A DNA stretch of 64,000 bases, taken from assembly GCA_937873665.1 (NCBI GenBank), contig CALMYW010000516.1, forward strand, positions 1 to 64,000, read 5' to 3'. Shown here piece by piece: positions 27,316 through 36,297 of the stretch (positions within the stretch are counted from its first letter, which is position 1; each line of letters begins with the position of its first letter). Origin of the DNA: an uncultured Sphingorhabdus sp. Its GTDB lineage: Bacteria; Pseudomonadota; Alphaproteobacteria; Sphingomonadales; Sphingomonadaceae. A model generated the notes under the pieces. The model made no database searches. It worked only from the letters and a program-made list of their open reading frames with translations, and was not told where the DNA came from. Position numbers and translations under genes: made by a program.

Positions 27316-29093
27316 CCCTCATCCATTGCAAAATCGTCCGATTCCTTGCCGCCGAAGCTGTGGCGCGAACCGGCACGCATATTGCCAGTCTTGAACTGCG
27401 CCTTCAGCCGGGCAAGATCACGGCGGCGGAATTCGGTGACAGCCTGTTCGGCGACCGAAGGGTCGACATTGATGGAACGCAGCGCATCTTCTGCCATTTG
27501 AACAGATGATTCAAATACTTCCCGTGTAATCTTGAGATTCTCTGCCGGCATCAGTTCGAGCATTTGACGCCTGTCATACGCCCTCACAAACAGCTTGGCA
27601 TTGGGGAAGGTTTCGCGCACGGCGACCAAACCGTCGGCATCCAAATCACGGTCATCCATACAGAATAGGATCGCACAGGATTCATCCGCGCCCGCGCGGC
27701 GGAGCAAATCTATGCGCGTGCCGTCGCCATAAAATACCTTGCGCCCGAACTCGCCGCTGACGTCGATCTGCTCGGGCTTGATGTCAATCAGGGTTATGGA
27801 CAGACCCGCGGCCTGCATGATCTGCCCGACAGTCTGGCCAAAGCGGCCATGGCCGACGATGATGATATTGGCTTGTGCTGCTAGTTCAGGATCATCAAGC
27901 GCGACATCGCTCGTCCGCCGACGGGCCGCCAATCGGCCTGCAAGGATCATCAGGAACGGCGTTGTCGCCATCGATAGCGTGATAACCGCACCGAACAGGC
28001 TGGCCGCCTCTGGCTCGATCAGCAGCGCATTTTGCGACGCGGTGAACAGCACGAAACCGAACTCCCCGCCCTGGCTGAGCAGCAGCGCCATGATGATCGA
28101 CGCGCTGTTGTTTAACCCGAACAAGCGACCCAAGCTGAAAACCACCGCGGTTTTGACCAGCACCAGCCCCGCCGCCAAGCCGACAATCAGCAAGGGTTGC
28201 GCAGCGATGACATCGAGATCAAGCATCATCCCGACTGCGAGGAAAAACAGACCGAGCAGAATGGAACGGAAGGGATCGATATCCGCCTCCAGCTCATGCC
28301 GGTAGGGCGATTCGGCAAGCATCACGCCTGCGACGAACGCGCCTAGCGCAGCCGAAACGCCAATCGACTGCATCAGGGCAGCACTCGCACAGACCGCAAA
28401 CAGGCCAGTGACAATGAACAATTCGCGTTCGGACACCCGACCGACCAGCCGCAACAAGGGCGACAGCACATAGCGCCCGGCCAGTATCAGCCCGCCGATG
28501 GCGAGTATGGCATAGATGGCGAGCACCAGCCCGCTGGGTGCGCCCTCTTGCGCCGGCGCGCGCGACAGAGCGGCAACGATGGTCAGCAAGGGGACGATCG
28601 AAATGTCCTGAAACAGCAGGATGGCAAAGCTTTTCTCGCCATAGTCGGTTTTCAAACGCCCACGCGATTGCAATAGCGGCAGGACCTGCGCGGTCGAGCT
28701 CAAGCCAAGCGGAAGCCCCAGCACCAGCGCCGCCTCCCAGCTGAAAGGAAGCACTGCGTAGATGATGGCGAACATCGCGAGGCCGCACAGCGCGACCTGC
28801 AGCGGTCCGAATAATAATATGTCCCGACGCATCACCCATAATCGCGAAGGCGACAGTTCGAGCCCAACGAGGAACAGCAGCAGGATGATACCGATTTCCG
28901 CAAAACTCAGGATGGTTTCGGGTTCACCGCTCAGGCCCAATACGTCCGGCCCGATGATGATCCCCGCGACCAGATAGCCGAGTACCGCACCCAACCCCAA
29001 TTTGCGGAAAACCAGAACCGCCACCAGCGCCGCACCCAGCAGAAGTGCGCCAGTGGTCAAAATGTCGGTCAGGAAATGGTGGCCCTCGTCCAT
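27312..29093 (-). CDS. CPA2 cation:proton antiporter with RCK domain (KefB/C type)
   Basis: A 593-residue inner-membrane exchanger. The first 390 residues contain about 12-13 transmembrane helices with the Na+/H+ exchanger core (EIGIILLLFLVGLELSPSRL, GLSSTAQVL). After a linker comes a TrkA-N/RCK domain with the NAD-binding loop IIIVGHGRFGQTVGQ and the D-x-D region YGDGTRIDLLRRAG. Family members release K+ or other monovalent cations, in E. coli under glutathione-adduct control. The downstream gene (Fe-S scaffold-like) is upstream on the same strand and its stop adjoins this start, so they may form an operon with cvpA and radA. Confidence 0.93.
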   Translation of the reverse strand: MDEGHHFLTDILTTGALLLGAALVAVLVFRKLGLGAVLGYLVAGIIIGPDVLGLSGEPETILSFAEIGIILLLFLVGLELSPSRLWVMRRDILLFGPLQVALCGLAMFAIIYAVLPFSWEAALVLGLPLGLSSTAQVLPLLQSRGRLKTDYGEKSFAILLFQDISIVPLLTIVAALSRAPAQEGAPSGLVLAIYAILAIGGLILAGRYVLSPLLRLVGRVSERELFIVTGLFAVCASAALMQSIGVSAALGAFVAGVMLAESPYRHELEADIDPFRSILLGLFFLAVGMMLDLDVIAAQPLLIVGLAAGLVLVKTAVVFSLGRLFGLNNSASIIMALLLSQGGEFGFVLFTASQNALLIEPEAASLFGAVITLSMATTPFLMILAGRLAARRRTSDVALDDPELAAQANIIIVGHGRFGQTVGQIMQAAGLSITLIDIKPEQIDVSGEFGRKVFYGDGTRIDLLRRAGADESCAILFCMDDRDLDADGLVAVRETFPNAKLFVRAYDRRQMLELMPAENLKITREVFESSVQMAEDALRSINVDPSVAEQAVTEFRRRDLARLKAQFKTGNMRAGSRHSFGGKESDDFAMDEG

Positions 29094-29545
29094 CAGTCGG
29101 CCCCCGTCATCGCGGCGAGAACCGCATCAAAAGGCAGTAATATCGCCGCATGGCGTGCCGGATAGGCGCGAGCGCTTTCAAAAACCGCCAGTTCGGGCCA
29201 ACAGCCATCAAAGCCGCCATCTCCAACAAGCGCCTGCGCAAGCGCGGCCCGCGCATCCGCAATCTCTTCAGCCGAACGACCAACTGCAATTTTACGAACC
29301 ACCGCCGCCGATGCCTGTCCCATCGCGCAGGCGCGGCCACGCAAGGCAATCGCCGTGAGAAGGCCATTGTCGACTTTCACTTCGGCGCGCATTTCACTGC
29401 CGCAGACTGGCGAACGGCGGGTTGCGCTTGCATCGGCGTCCCCCAACGCGTCTGCATGCGGCAGACTCGCTGCAAGCCGCAATATATCCTTGGTGTAGAG
29501 CTCGGGCTTGGGCGATTTCGAGCGCGCGGCAAGATCAGCCGGCAT
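29093..29545 (-). CDS. Fe-S cluster scaffold-like protein (NifU N / SufU family)
   Basis: A 150-residue protein of the IscU/SufU-like fold. C48 in RSPVCGSEM and C73 in GRACAMGQASA match the first two ligands of the family. The third ligand position (usually RxxC near the end) reads RHAAILLPF, without cysteine; C115 is nearby but out of register. It could still bind a cluster or act as a sulfur acceptor, but a full scaffold role is doubtful. The ATG at 29545 overlaps the cvpA end by 11 bp and is preferred over one at 29602. Confidence 0.8.
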   Translation of the reverse strand: MPADLAARSKSPKPELYTKDILRLAASLPHADALGDADASATRRSPVCGSEMRAEVKVDNGLLTAIALRGRACAMGQASAAVVRKIAVGRSAEEIADARAALAQALVGDGGFDGCWPELAVFESARAYPARHAAILLPFDAVLAAMTGAD

Positions 29546-30059
29546 CGCTGCCCTCGCCTTCACTGTCCTGCTGACGTTCGCGAATGAAGGACGAGAGCGC
29601 ATCCCCCGACGCGTTCAACAACGGATATGTGCGGGACGCGGTCATCCATTCCGGTCGTTTGCTGTCGCCGCCATAAGCGACTTCGAACAGCATGACGAGC
29701 AGCAGGAACAGCAAAGTCGCGCCGATCAGCCCCTTCACCGCGCCAAAGCCAAAGCCGAGCACGCGGTCGAACGGACCAAGCGCCGACTTGCGGCTCTTCT
29801 CGCCAATCTTGCGCGCTATCAACCGCCCGCCGACATAGGTGACGATGGCAATGGCGAGAAATGCCAGAACGGCCGCCCCGGCGTCGGTACCAACCGGACC
29901 ATAAAGCCATTCGGCGGTCGGCGCGTGCAGAAATCGTATCGCCGCAACGACCAATACCCAGACGCCCAGCAACAGCACTTCCTGCGTGAAGCCGCGCATG
30001 AAGCCGAAAATGGCACCGGTACCGAGCAGGAATAGGACGATGATGTCGAATGCGGTCAT
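29535..30059 (-). CDS. cvpA: CvpA family membrane protein
   Basis: A 174-residue inner-membrane protein with four hydrophobic helices; the opening MTAFDIIVLFLLGTGAIFGFMRGF and the central ARKIGEKSRKSALGPFDRVLGFGFG are the CvpA pattern. The family is linked to colicin V production and envelope stress tolerance, and in many proteobacteria sits upstream of purF; here it follows radA by 9 bp instead, an arrangement often seen in alphaproteobacteria. Confidence 0.93.
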   Translation of the reverse strand: MTAFDIIVLFLLGTGAIFGFMRGFTQEVLLLGVWVLVVAAIRFLHAPTAEWLYGPVGTDAGAAVLAFLAIAIVTYVGGRLIARKIGEKSRKSALGPFDRVLGFGFGAVKGLIGATLLFLLLVMLFEVAYGGDSKRPEWMTASRTYPLLNASGDALSSFIRERQQDSEGEGSDAG

Positions 30060-30068
30060 CGCATCCAG

Positions 30069-31433
30069 TTAGTCCCGCCCGAGTATATGGTCAACGAGGT
30101 TGGAGAGCGTCCGGAACTGTTTCAGTTTCATGCCCGCGTCCTCCTGTACCGATGGTGGTACCAAAGCGGCCTGGAAGCCCAGCTTGGCCGCTTCCTTGAG
30201 GCGGAGATTGCCATGCGCGACGGGACGGATTTCGCCTGAAAGCGCCACTTCGCCGAACAAAACGCAATCTGAAGGCAGCGGCTTTTCGGCATAAGCGGAA
30301 ACCAGCGCAGCGGCGACGGCAAGGTCAGCTGCAGGATCGGATATGCGATAGCCGCCAGCAATGTTGAGGTAAACTTCAGCTGTCGCAAAGCTGAGCCCGC
30401 AGCGCGCCTCCAGCACTGCCAATATCATTGCCAGCCTGCCGCTGTCCCAACCAACCACCGCACGGCGCGGCGTTGCGCCGCTGGACAGGCGCACGGTCAG
30501 TGCCTGGATTTCGACCAGCACCGGCCTTGTGCCTTCGAGCGCGGGGAACACTGTCGCCCCTGTCACCTGCTCGGCGCGGTCGGTAAGGAAGAGCGCGCTG
30601 GGATTGCCGACCTCGGCCAAGCCGCTGTCAGCCATGGCGAAGACGCCAATCTCGTCGGTACCGCCAAATCGGTTCTTGTTGGCGCGCAGGATACGATATT
30701 GGTGGCTGCGCTCCCCCTCAAACGCCAGCACGGTATCGACCATATGTTCGAGTACACGGGGCCCCGCAATGCTGCCATCCTTGGTGACATGGCCGACGAG
30801 CATCAACGCAGTGCCGCGCTCCTTGGCAAAGCGGATCAGCTCCTGTGCCGAAGCGCGCACCTGGCTGACCGTGCCCGGCGCGCCTTCGATGAGGTCGCTG
30901 TGCATCGTCTGGATCGAATCGATGATGAGCAAGGCAGGCGGCTTTGTGCTGCCCATCGTCGTCAATATATCGCGAACCGAAGTCGCCGCCGCGAGCTGCA
31001 CCGGCGCATCGCCAAGCCCCAGCCGCCGGGCGCGCAGCCGCACCTGATCGACCGCTTCTTCACCCGAAATATAGGCGACATCGAGCCCGCGCCGCGCAAG
31101 ATTAGCCGCCGTCTGCAGCAACAGCGTCGACTTCCCGATTCCCGGATCACCGCCCAGCAAGGTCGCCGATCCCGCAACCAGACCGCCGCCCAGAGCGCGG
31201 TCAAATTCCGCTATCCCGGTCGAAGCGCGATCGGGCAGCTTGATATCACTATCAAGCCCGACCAGCCCGACATCGCGCCCGCCATTTTGCAAATGATGCT
31301 TCAGCTCGAAAACGGTGGCGCCAGCCTCTTCAACAAGGCTGTTCCACGCACCGCAATCCTCACACTGCCCCTGCCAACGCGGTGCCACGGTGCCGCATTC
31401 CTGACAGACATAGCGTTTCTTGGGTTTGGCCAT
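30069..31433 (-). CDS. radA: DNA repair protein RadA
   Basis: A 454-residue RecA-like branch-migration helicase. The N-terminal zinc finger has C10-x2-C13 and C24-x2-C27; Walker A is GGDPGIGKS (94-102); the RadA-specific KNRFG motif is in RANKNRFGGTDEIG; and the C-terminal Lon-protease-like domain ends in LSNLVDHIL. All hallmarks are intact. It leads the group radA-cvpA-scaffold-antiporter on the minus strand. Confidence 0.97.
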   Translation of the reverse strand: MAKPKKRYVCQECGTVAPRWQGQCEDCGAWNSLVEEAGATVFELKHHLQNGGRDVGLVGLDSDIKLPDRASTGIAEFDRALGGGLVAGSATLLGGDPGIGKSTLLLQTAANLARRGLDVAYISGEEAVDQVRLRARRLGLGDAPVQLAAATSVRDILTTMGSTKPPALLIIDSIQTMHSDLIEGAPGTVSQVRASAQELIRFAKERGTALMLVGHVTKDGSIAGPRVLEHMVDTVLAFEGERSHQYRILRANKNRFGGTDEIGVFAMADSGLAEVGNPSALFLTDRAEQVTGATVFPALEGTRPVLVEIQALTVRLSSGATPRRAVVGWDSGRLAMILAVLEARCGLSFATAEVYLNIAGGYRISDPAADLAVAAALVSAYAEKPLPSDCVLFGEVALSGEIRPVAHGNLRLKEAAKLGFQAALVPPSVQEDAGMKLKQFRTLSNLVDHILGRD

Positions 31434-31727
31434 CGCGCAACAGTATCAGAACATATAAGGAACGCAACCAGGTAATTGGCCGCTATGTATACGAAAATGA
31501 CACCAACGCAGCGGCGTTGCGGGGGTTAAAGGCGACACAGGTTACCGGCAGAATACCCCCCACTGTTACCCGTGTCACTTTAAGGATGTAATGAGGGCGG
31601 CGGATTTAGCAGGAGCGGAATGACCGGGTTCAAAGAGCTGGATACCGGCTCGCAAAACATATCCTACATTTCAAGAGGCGACGGCACTCCAATTCAGAAA
31701 ACCGACGCCGCCATTCCATCTCGTTGT
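31434..31727. other. Gap between radA and the DUF4189 gene
   Basis: No supported gene. It includes the radA promoter region and an imperfect 12-bp inverted repeat, GACACAGGTTAC (31534-31545) with GTTACCCGTGTC (31565-31576), 10 of 12 pairs. Short reading frames cross the gap but none has a ribosome-binding site plus a recognisable product. Confidence 0.5.
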
Positions 31728-32666
31728 TCAATAAGGTCCAAGCTTGTTCAATCCGCTTTGGCTTGCAGGAACCACCGCTTTTACAGTGCAGGTCAATCCT
31801 GCGCCGCACGAGCCCTTTACTATGGTGTCCACCATATCTTCAGTTGGGCTTGATGTTACAAACATTCGACCGTCGCTTTGGCGTACCACTGCCATAAACG
31901 TATCCGCAACTGCACGGGCGATTGAGCATGTATTTTTACTCTGCTGTTGGCATGTTTCTAGCGCGCTACGCTCAGCTTCGGCTTTCGAGGCGTATCCGCC
32001 CGTTATATAAACCATGCTCTTCGCCGCATTTGTCGGACCAGCTTCGCCCTGCCAGGCTGCCGCAGCATGGACTTTACGGAAATTGCCTTCCGGTTGGTGC
32101 GATTCCTGTGTCGGTGCGTAAGAAATCGTGGGATGGGCCACCCAATGCCGAAAAACGGCGCAATAATCATTTTGGTTCCGGCACGCGATCAGAACCGCGG
32201 CATCGCTCACCGAAGTATCAGCACCCATTGCATAATATAGGTCTCCGTACATTCCACGCGCGAACGACGCGACATTGTTTGAACCGCTAAACGTTACCGA
32301 GCATCGCTCGACAGATGCTTCGTCTGCTCCTGCTTTTAGGAGCATGTTGATTCCGCAAAGCATGCGCGCATCATTTTCTGCGGAATTGCGTTTCGTTGCA
32401 CCGCCCATGATAAATACATCTGAAGAATCAGGATGAAAGGCCACGGCATAATAGTTGTCGAAACGCTTTTTGACCTTCTTCTTTTTCAGCTCGTCAACCA
32501 GATCCTGATTGTTTGTGGCTGGCCCGTCAGACACCATAGCACAGCCTTCATAACCCGAATTTCCTCCGCCAATCGGAACCGAGCCCGGCGGGCAATTGCC
32601 CTCTGCCCGAGCACCTCCGGAAAATGTGAGCGCGATGAAGAAAAACAGCGCGAAAAATCTGATCAT
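31728..32666 (-). CDS. Exported DUF4189-type protein
   Basis: A 312-residue secreted protein with a signal peptide (MIRFFALFFFIALTFSGGARA). Two copies of a ~100-residue module follow, each with the DUF4189 pattern: an opening YYAVAFHPDSSD or HAAAAWQG block, SxAEAExxAL/ENDARMLC, and a late cysteine pair (NDYCAVFRH, NTCSIARAV). The ATG at 32666 places the signal peptide at the N-terminus; an upstream ATG at 32714 adds 16 residues. Base composition is AT-richer than neighbouring genes. Family function is unknown; disulfide bonds in the periplasm are likely. Confidence 0.8.
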   Translation of the reverse strand: MIRFFALFFFIALTFSGGARAEGNCPPGSVPIGGGNSGYEGCAMVSDGPATNNQDLVDELKKKKVKKRFDNYYAVAFHPDSSDVFIMGGATKRNSAENDARMLCGINMLLKAGADEASVERCSVTFSGSNNVASFARGMYGDLYYAMGADTSVSDAAVLIACRNQNDYCAVFRHWVAHPTISYAPTQESHQPEGNFRKVHAAAAWQGEAGPTNAAKSMVYITGGYASKAEAERSALETCQQQSKNTCSIARAVADTFMAVVRQSDGRMFVTSSPTEDMVDTIVKGSCGAGLTCTVKAVVPASQSGLNKLGPY

Positions 32667-33050
32667 CCTATTTCCCTTATCGAGATACTTACTTTGCTTC
32701 CAAAACCGGCACACCTGTCAATTCAATCGACGCCATGACGGCGGTCTACGGCGAAGATGCCTGCCGTTTGGCGCCCGCCATTTTGGACTACAATGTGCAC
32801 ATGGTCTAGGTTCCAAATCTCTTTAAGTTGTCACCCAGCATGGCTTGCCAATCGAAAACCGCGCTTATCATATATCGATAGAACCAATCGCTAGCGCTGC
32901 AATGTCCATGTTGTACTGGTACGCCTAACCAAAGCACGCCGCAGCACGGCGACACACAATCACATGTCGCTCAAATTGCGCTCGGTCGTCCTGGTCGGCG
33001 GAGACATTGGATAGGATGTCCCCGGCTTCGCGGTCATTCCACCGTTTCAA
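32667..33050. other. 384-bp gap with no supported gene
   Basis: It holds the promoter of the DUF4189 gene and sequence downstream of the nitroreductase gene. Short frames exist on the minus strand (for example about 25 codons ending at 32964) but none resembles a known protein. Composition is uneven, part AT-rich and part GC-rich, which may mark a decayed gene. No repeat family seen elsewhere in the window occurs here. Confidence 0.5.
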
Positions 33051-33710
33051 TCAAAACCCCAGAAAGGTCACCTGCTCGTCCAAAGGCACGCGCTCGCGTT
33101 GGAAGCCGTTCACCGAATCGCTCTCATCGCGATAACCAATGGCGAGGCCGCAGAAGAGGAGGACGTCCTCTCCCAACCCCAGCTGGTCTTTGATGGTCTT
33201 GCCATACATGCCCATATATTCCTGCGGGCAGGTATCGAGGCCTTCTTCGCGGCAGAGCAGCATGATCGTCTGCAACCACATGCCGGTGTCAGACCATTGG
33301 GCTTCCTTCATGAATTTGGGGAAATGGCAGAGCAAGAGCACCGGCGCGCCGAAGGAAACGAGGTTCGACTGGACGAAATCGGCGCGCTGTTTGCCATCAT
33401 CGCGGGCAATCGCCATCGCGCCATACATCGCGGCACCTACGGCCTGCAGGCGCGCCTTATATTTGTCATGCTTGCCGGGTTCGGAGAAATCATAGTCCAT
33501 AGGATCGTCCGGCTGGCTGGCGGTCAAACGATCCTGCAATGCCTTGAGCGGCGCGCCCGTGAGGACTGTCGCTTCCCACGGTTGGAAATTGCAGCCCGAA
33601 GGTGCCATCCGCGCGCGTTCCAATATGCGCTGGATCGTTTCAAACGGAACCGGCTTGTCCAGAAACGATCGGATCGAACGGCGTGTCGCTACGGCTTCGG
33701 ATACCAGCAT
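33051..33710 (-). CDS. Nitroreductase family protein
   Basis: A 219-residue FMN-dependent oxidoreductase. The N-terminal EAVATRRSIRSFLDKPV and ARMAPSGCNFQPWEATVL bind the FMN phosphate and isoalloxazine, and the C-terminal LFCGLAIGYRDES is the typical closing strand. Substrates range from nitroaromatics to quinones, so none is named. GAGGAG precedes the start. A family B repeat sits 45 bp upstream. Confidence 0.93.
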   Translation of the reverse strand: MLVSEAVATRRSIRSFLDKPVPFETIQRILERARMAPSGCNFQPWEATVLTGAPLKALQDRLTASQPDDPMDYDFSEPGKHDKYKARLQAVGAAMYGAMAIARDDGKQRADFVQSNLVSFGAPVLLLCHFPKFMKEAQWSDTGMWLQTIMLLCREEGLDTCPQEYMGMYGKTIKDQLGLGEDVLLFCGLAIGYRDESDSVNGFQRERVPLDEQVTFLGF

Positions 33711-33754
33711 AAATTCTCCTCTGTTTATTTTATGTCTCTTCCGTAAACGACTTA

Positions 33755-33837
33755 CCGTAGTGCTGAGCCTGTCGAAGCACGCCGCACAGCATGGCGCTGC
33801 AACTGAGAAGCGCCCTTCGACAAGCTCAGGGCTACGG
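33755..33837. repeat. Intergenic repeat, family B copy 3
   Basis: It runs from CCGTAGTGCTGAGCCTGTCG to TTCGACAAGCTCAGGGCTAC, with an inner 30-bp unique segment. It lies between divergent genes (nitroreductase and patatin), unusual for this family here, where most copies lie downstream of genes. Confidence 0.85.
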
Positions 33838-33875
33838 TTGAAGTTTCAACGTTGTCCGGATGAACTCTGCACGCA

Positions 33876-33897
33876 CATTTAATCGAACGATTAAATG
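33876..33897. promoter_or_regulatory. 22-bp palindrome, candidate TetR-family operator for the patatin gene
   Basis: Arms CATTTAATCG and CGATTAAATG around a 2-bp AA spacer; all 10 pairs match. It lies 64 bp upstream of the preferred start codon of the patatin-like gene and covers an in-frame ATG at 33895. Its core TTTAAnCG..CGnTTAAA is shared with the site at 12245-12262. Confidence 0.6.
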
Positions 33898-33960
33898 CTG
33901 CAACAGATAAATGAACAACGCCCCCTTGCGCGCCCTGTCCCGCCCTGCCACATCTTCGGT

Positions 33961-36294
33961 ATGCGCGAGAAGGAACTGCGGCTGGCCCTTATCTGCTATG
34001 GCGGGGTCAGCCTTGCAGTGTACATGCACGGGATCACGCGCGAGATCTGGCACCTTGTGCGTGCCAGCCGCGCCTTCCTCGAAGGCCAGCCGCGTAGCGG
34101 CGGTAGCGAGGATGTGTATCGCGAGCTGCTCGAATTGATCGAGGCAAAGTCAGGCACCAAGCTGCGCGTGCTCACCGACATTATTTCGGGCGCGAGTGCC
34201 GGGGGCATTAATGGCGTATTTCTGGCGCAAGCCATCACCACCGGGCAATCGCTTGAGCCGTTGACCGACCTGTGGCTGGAAAATGCCGATGTCGAAGTGT
34301 TGCTCGATCCCGACGCACGACCCCTGTCGCGCTTTTCCAAATTCTGGGCCGCACCGATTGCTTGGGCGGTATTGCGGCGGCGCGGCGGCGCGGTTGCGCA
34401 GACGGTCGCGAAAGAAGCGCAGGACGAAGTAGCAACCAAGCTGTCAGGCTTTGTCCGCGCACGCTGGTTCCAGCCACCCTTTGGTGGACGGGGCTTTTCT
34501 ACCCTTCTGCTCGACGCTTTGCAGGCGATGGAGCAGCAAGGCGTTGCAAGACCCCTACTCCCGGCAGGCCAACCGCTTGACCTGTTCGTCACTGTCACGG
34601 ATTTTCATGGCCATCGCGAGCAGTTGCAACTCAACAGCCCGACTAACGTCAGCGAGAATGAGCATCGGTTGACGATCGGTTTTTCGACGCGTGGGCAGGA
34701 TGCAGGCCAACTCGCCCACCCGGCAGAGCTGGTATTTGCCGCCCGCGCCACCGCCAGCTTCCCCGGCGCCTTCCCCCCCTTTACGGTGCGGGAGCTGGAC
34801 GGCCTGCTGCAAACCCGCGCCATTGGCTGGGATGGGCGCGAGGCTTTTCTCAAGCGCATATTGCCGCAGCAGTTCGAGGCGGGAAGTGTTGAGGACGCTT
34901 TCCTGATCGACGGTTCGGTGCTTGCCAACGCGCCCTTTGCACAGGCGATCGATGCTCTGCGCAACCGGCCCGCCCGGCGCGAAGTCGACCGGCGCTTCGT
35001 CTATATTGATCCCAAACCCGGCATGCCGAGCTTTCGCGTGCGTGGGCGCGGCAAGACTGCAGATGGGCATTTGAAACCACCCGGCTTTTTCTCCACCATC
35101 TTTGGTGCAACGTCGGACATCCCGCGCGAACAGCCGATCCGAGACAGCCTGACTGCGATCGAGGGCAGGTCGCAACGCATCGCCCGCATGCGCGAAATCA
35201 CCGATCATCTGGAGGTTGAGGTTGAGCATATGATCGAGGTCATGCTTGGCAAGACCTGGTTCCTGACCAAGCCGACCCCCGAGCGCCTGCGCAAATGGCG
35301 GCTGACGATGTTGCAGAAATCGGCGGCGGCCACAGGGTACAGCTATCCGGCTTACGCCCATTTGCGAATGATGGGTGTGCTCGACGATCTGGCCGCCACA
35401 GCCCGGCGGCTTTGCCCCGATGCCCGGAGCGAACATTGCCGGATGTTGCGTGATGCGCTGTGGGGCGAAATCTGCCGCCGCGGGCTCGACAAGATGACCG
35501 GGCCACGAGGCAAGGTGATGGCTGCGGAATCAATGGCATTCTTCCGCGAGCAGGACGTCCGCTTCCGTATCCGGCGGCTGCGTTTCCTCGCGCGCCGCCT
35601 TGCCGAGGATGTGGAGGTGATGGCTGACATACCCCCGCATGTGGCAGACCGGTTGCGGCAAGCAATCTACGCCTCGCTCGCACATTTCCTCGAAGTCGAA
35701 ACGTCCGAATATCTCGGCGTCGATGTGGCCGAAGCGGTTCGTCACGGGGTCGAAAATCCCGGCGCGCTGCTCGACCTGTTGGCTTCGCGGCGCAATCTGG
35801 AGATGGCGGATTCAGCAACCGACGCTGCCTTGATCGCCGCCCTGCGCGACGTTCCCGAAGCCGCCACCCGCAAGATCCTGCTCGGTTATCTCGGCTACAT
35901 CCTTTACGACATCGCGACTCTGCCGCTGTTGCAGGGCGAAGGGCTCGACGAGTTCGACCCGATCAAAGTCGACCGCATCTCTCCCGATGATGCGACCACC
36001 ATCCGCAAAGGCGGGGCCGCCGCGACGCTGAAGGGCATCGAGTTCAACAATTTCGGCGCCTTTTTCAGCCGCGCCTATCGCGAGAATGACTATCTCTGGG
36101 GCCGCCTGCACGGCATCGACAGGCTGGTCGATATTGTGCTGTCGTCAATGCCCGGAGCGGTATCAGCGGAACAGTCCGAGGTTATAGCGTTAAAAAAGAA
36201 AGCGTTTGAAGCGGTGCTGGAAGCGGAAGCGCTGCGACTGACACGGATTCAACCTCTGATTGAAGAGTTACGCAAAGAAATCGAAGCGATTTAA
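33961..36294 (+). CDS. Patatin-like phospholipase with DUF3376 region
   Basis: A 777-residue protein with an N-terminal patatin domain: the opening ELRLALICYGGVSLAVYMHG forms the oxyanion region, the nucleophile is S79 in G-A-S-A-G (SGASAGGINGVF), and the catalytic aspartate lies in FLIDGSVLANAPF near residue 320. The long C-terminal half corresponds to DUF3376, common in actinobacterial and alphaproteobacterial homologues. It probably hydrolyses membrane or storage lipids in the cytoplasm. An ATG at 33895 is in frame but sits inside a palindrome and adds 22 unlike residues, so 33961 is preferred. Confidence 0.9.
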   Translation: MREKELRLALICYGGVSLAVYMHGITREIWHLVRASRAFLEGQPRSGGSEDVYRELLELIEAKSGTKLRVLTDIISGASAGGINGVFLAQAITTGQSLEPLTDLWLENADVEVLLDPDARPLSRFSKFWAAPIAWAVLRRRGGAVAQTVAKEAQDEVATKLSGFVRARWFQPPFGGRGFSTLLLDALQAMEQQGVARPLLPAGQPLDLFVTVTDFHGHREQLQLNSPTNVSENEHRLTIGFSTRGQDAGQLAHPAELVFAARATASFPGAFPPFTVRELDGLLQTRAIGWDGREAFLKRILPQQFEAGSVEDAFLIDGSVLANAPFAQAIDALRNRPARREVDRRFVYIDPKPGMPSFRVRGRGKTADGHLKPPGFFSTIFGATSDIPREQPIRDSLTAIEGRSQRIARMREITDHLEVEVEHMIEVMLGKTWFLTKPTPERLRKWRLTMLQKSAAATGYSYPAYAHLRMMGVLDDLAATARRLCPDARSEHCRMLRDALWGEICRRGLDKMTGPRGKVMAAESMAFFREQDVRFRIRRLRFLARRLAEDVEVMADIPPHVADRLRQAIYASLAHFLEVETSEYLGVDVAEAVRHGVENPGALLDLLASRRNLEMADSATDAALIAALRDVPEAATRKILLGYLGYILYDIATLPLLQGEGLDEFDPIKVDRISPDDATTIRKGGAAATLKGIEFNNFGAFFSRAYRENDYLWGRLHGIDRLVDIVLSSMPGAVSAEQSEVIALKKKAFEAVLEAEALRLTRIQPLIEELRKEIEAI

Positions 36295-36297
36295 CGC

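Noticed and set aside
31620..31853. A 77-codon frame upstream of the DUF4189 gene end
   Set aside because: It overlaps the supported DUF4189 gene on the other strand and resembles nothing known.
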